From contig JAEZCR010000281.1 of NCBI GenBank assembly GCA_023433465.1, positions 1-32,741 on the forward strand: DNA of 32,741 bases, read 5' to 3'. Under the pieces are notes generated by a model. The model had not been told where the DNA came from. It searched no databases and was given only the letters and a program-made list of their open reading frames with translations. The position numbers were made by a program, and so were the translations under genes. Below are positions 31,901 to 32,741 of this stretch, one piece after another. Numbering within the stretch: the first letter of the stretch is position 1; every line of letters starts with the position of its first letter. This stretch comes from Pseudomonadota bacterium (GTDB lineage Bacteria > Pseudomonadota > Gammaproteobacteria > Steroidobacterales > Steroidobacteraceae).

Positions 31901-32741
31901 GTAAACCTGACCTACACGCCGGACGGCCTCAACCGTTACAGCGGCACGTTCGGCTATGACGCCAATGGCAACCTCACCAGCGACGCTACCAACACCTTTG
32001 TCTACGACGTCGAGAATCGGCTGGTGACTCGAAGCGGCGCAGCCAGCGTCACCCTGCGCTACGATCCGCTCGGACGGCTGTACGAGGTTGTCAAAGGGAG
32101 CACCACGAGACGATTTCTATACGACGGCGCTGACCTCGTCGCCGAGTACAACGACGACAACCCGAGCGGTACACTTCAGCGCCGCTATGTTCACGGCCTT
32201 AGTGCCGGCGACGACCCATTGGTGTGGTTCGAAGGCTCGGATGTCTCCGACAGCGCCAGGCGCTACCTCTACGCCGACGAGCGCGGTTCGATCGTCGCCG
32301 TGACTGACACGGTTGGCGCCGTATTGAACATCAACACCTATGATGAATATGGAATTCCGAGCCCTAGCAATGTTGGAGCTTTCCAGTTCACCGGACAGGT
32401 CTGGTTACCGGAGCTCGGGATGTATTACTACAAGGCGCGGATGTACTCGCCTTTGCTCGGTCGGTTCATGCAGACCGATCCCATCGGTTATGGCGATGGG
32501 ATGAACATGTATGCGTATGTTGGTAATGATCCGGTTAATTACGCTGATCCGAGTGGATTGGGTGGGTGTTACACCATTTCATTTTCAAACCAAGGTCCAG
32601 GATCGCAGGGTTCTACAATTTTGATAAATGAAGACGGTACGGACGGAGCAACAGTTGCCTCAGGCGAATCTGCTGGGCTGATGCAATACTTTACCGTCAC
32701 GATCTGCACCGATGGGACGATTACGTTTGGCGGTGGAGGTG
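28979..32741 (+). CDS. Secreted RHS/YD-repeat protein, 3' end beyond window
   Basis: The frame is open without a stop from 28,979 to the window edge, about 1,254 codons. A Sec signal peptide is at the N-terminus (KKLRTGSCLSALLIASTFLC then SAALAQ), so export is by Sec rather than as a type VI effector. A beta-strand N-terminal part follows (VRQFKDNNGVDLLSGTF). Many YD repeats come next (YSYDSSNRPFRVTMPEGNYV, YGYDGRGNVTS, YDANGNITSFRTRRDETL, YDVAGNRTQITHPDGT). The RHS core closes with GRFMQTDPIGYGDGMNMYAY and NDPVNYADPSGL, the usual boundary before a variable toxin tip. Only about 60 residues of that tip are visible (CYTISFSNQGPG onward) and they match nothing I know. Possible starts are ATG28,979, 28,982 and 28,988. 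Confidence 0.88.
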   Translation, partial: MMNMKKLRTGSCLSALLIASTFLCSAALAQTQTTDVPVRQFKDNNGVDLLSGTFTTIAGFAVGDAENGLAFTREIRGAYALDNMLGEIIAGTTTTVTLNGRAEKFTDYGTLLHPVEQNGSTLTRSGSTYTYRTADGTTTVFTAPSSGYYQFGNAKGIVPSSITYPNGKVLSFAYTEGYASVGGPSPIPGRRLAYVTSNTGYGVTFTYENNNDPGSTIHLWTHLVSVTTSAGGPSLSISPITGETSGVRDYTDAMGRTTSYTFAAEGVTTIRLPGSSSVDITVGYTGGKVSSVTAAGVTTNYSYSDAGNIRTTTVTRGSSPSSIYKFDLTKLVMTWHQNEAGHVTEYSYDSSNRPFRVTMPEGNYVEYGYDGRGNVTSTTAGPKPAVGGTAISTTAGFDASCSIAVKCNQPNWTKDAKGNQTDYTYDPTHGGVLTVTAPAPTAGAVRPQTRITYVRVNSSGVEGSVGVFKPKTISACQTSASCLGTADEAKTTFSYGNNQNVASVTVATGDGLVSATTAFTYDVAGNVTSVDGPQSGSADQTIAAYNAARQPMWQIGPDPDDAGAALFPAVKYTYRPDGQVDYVQSGTVTAQSQAGMPSFNELQRQTSTYDSKHRPIRQALGIGSTAYQVTDLVYDAVGRVQCSIVRMDSGNWSSPPSSCDSTQTTGPHGPDLVSYYHYDALSRVWRTTTGYGTTAPVNEHTATFTANGKLETLTDAESNRTTYEYDGHDRPVKTRFPITTKGANQSSEDIYEQVGYDANGNITSFRTRRDETLTLTYDNLNRLVSKGVPDRAGLAEHTRDVYLAYDLFGNMTDARFDDIATGPGIANTFNALGQLTSTITNTDGVSRTLSYLYDVAGNRTQITHPDGTAFNYVRKASGALDQIKLSPDKPLVQPILDAAGRLSSIYRRRTSPAPGDWLPRTNLGYDPVSRLASLATDVPNTNYDATTSLAYTPANQVASATNTNDAYAGAARASVNLTYTPDGLNRYSGTFGYDANGNLTSDATNTFVYDVENRLVTRSGAASVTLRYDPLGRLYEVVKGSTTRRFLYDGADLVAEYNDDNPSGTLQRRYVHGLSAGDDPLVWFEGSDVSDSARRYLYADERGSIVAVTDTVGAVLNINTYDEYGIPSPSNVGAFQFTGQVWLPELGMYYYKARMYSPLLGRFMQTDPIGYGDGMNMYAYVGNDPVNYADPSGLGGCYTISFSNQGPGSQGSTILINEDGTDGATVASGESAGLMQYFTVTICTDGTITFGGGG

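Overview
The window looks like a piece of chromosome from a GC-rich gammaproteobacterium, probably a Xanthomonadales or Steroidobacter/Nevskiales-type organism. The evidence is the rplY-pth-ychF order, a minor-pilin operon of the form fimT-pilV-pilW-pilX-pilY1-pilE, very high GC with long antisense shadow frames, and scattered GGGGACAGA-type palindromic repeats. The assignment rests on gene content and style, not on a marker gene.

Left core (1-15,672). The 3' end of rplY is followed by a UUCG-capped hairpin and a perfect palindromic repeat that abuts the pth start codon, then ychF. Next come six type IV pilus genes in one direction (2,290-9,781): prepilin-like minor pilins, the PilY1 adhesin/tip protein and a PilE-like pilin. 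A 516-bp unit bounded by 42-bp inverted repeats (9,801-10,316) separates them from a signalling pair on the minus strand: a membrane hybrid histidine kinase with two receiver domains and an Hpt domain, and a REC-GGDEF-EAL response regulator. An elongator tRNA-Met gene with a good promoter follows.

Integrative element (about 15,659-26,215). The last 14 bases of the tRNA plus two flanking bases recur as a 16-bp direct repeat at 26,200-26,215, and a P4-type tyrosine integrase lies just inside the far repeat. The roughly 10.5 kb between them resembles a phage satellite. It has an AlpA-like regulator, an HK97-type major capsid protein, a DksA/TraR-type zinc finger, a P27-like terminase small subunit, a small HTH protein, and a 455-residue protein carrying the motif A, B and C signature of a family A polymerase palm. 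I see no large terminase, portal, tail or lysis gene. The left arm holds a DUF2971 protein and a divergent gene with a Cys/His cluster, separated by two perfect inverted repeats. The AlpA-to-polymerase genes run in one direction and several are joined by ATGA, GTGA or TGATG overlaps. This element, and its polymerase-like gene in particular, is the best candidate for something undescribed.

Right end (26,216-32,741). A frameshifted tail of an IS481-family transposase lies beside the right attachment site. It is followed by a secreted YD-repeat/fibronectin type III protein, a very small ORF, and a large secreted RHS/YD-repeat protein whose C-terminal tip begins just before the window ends.
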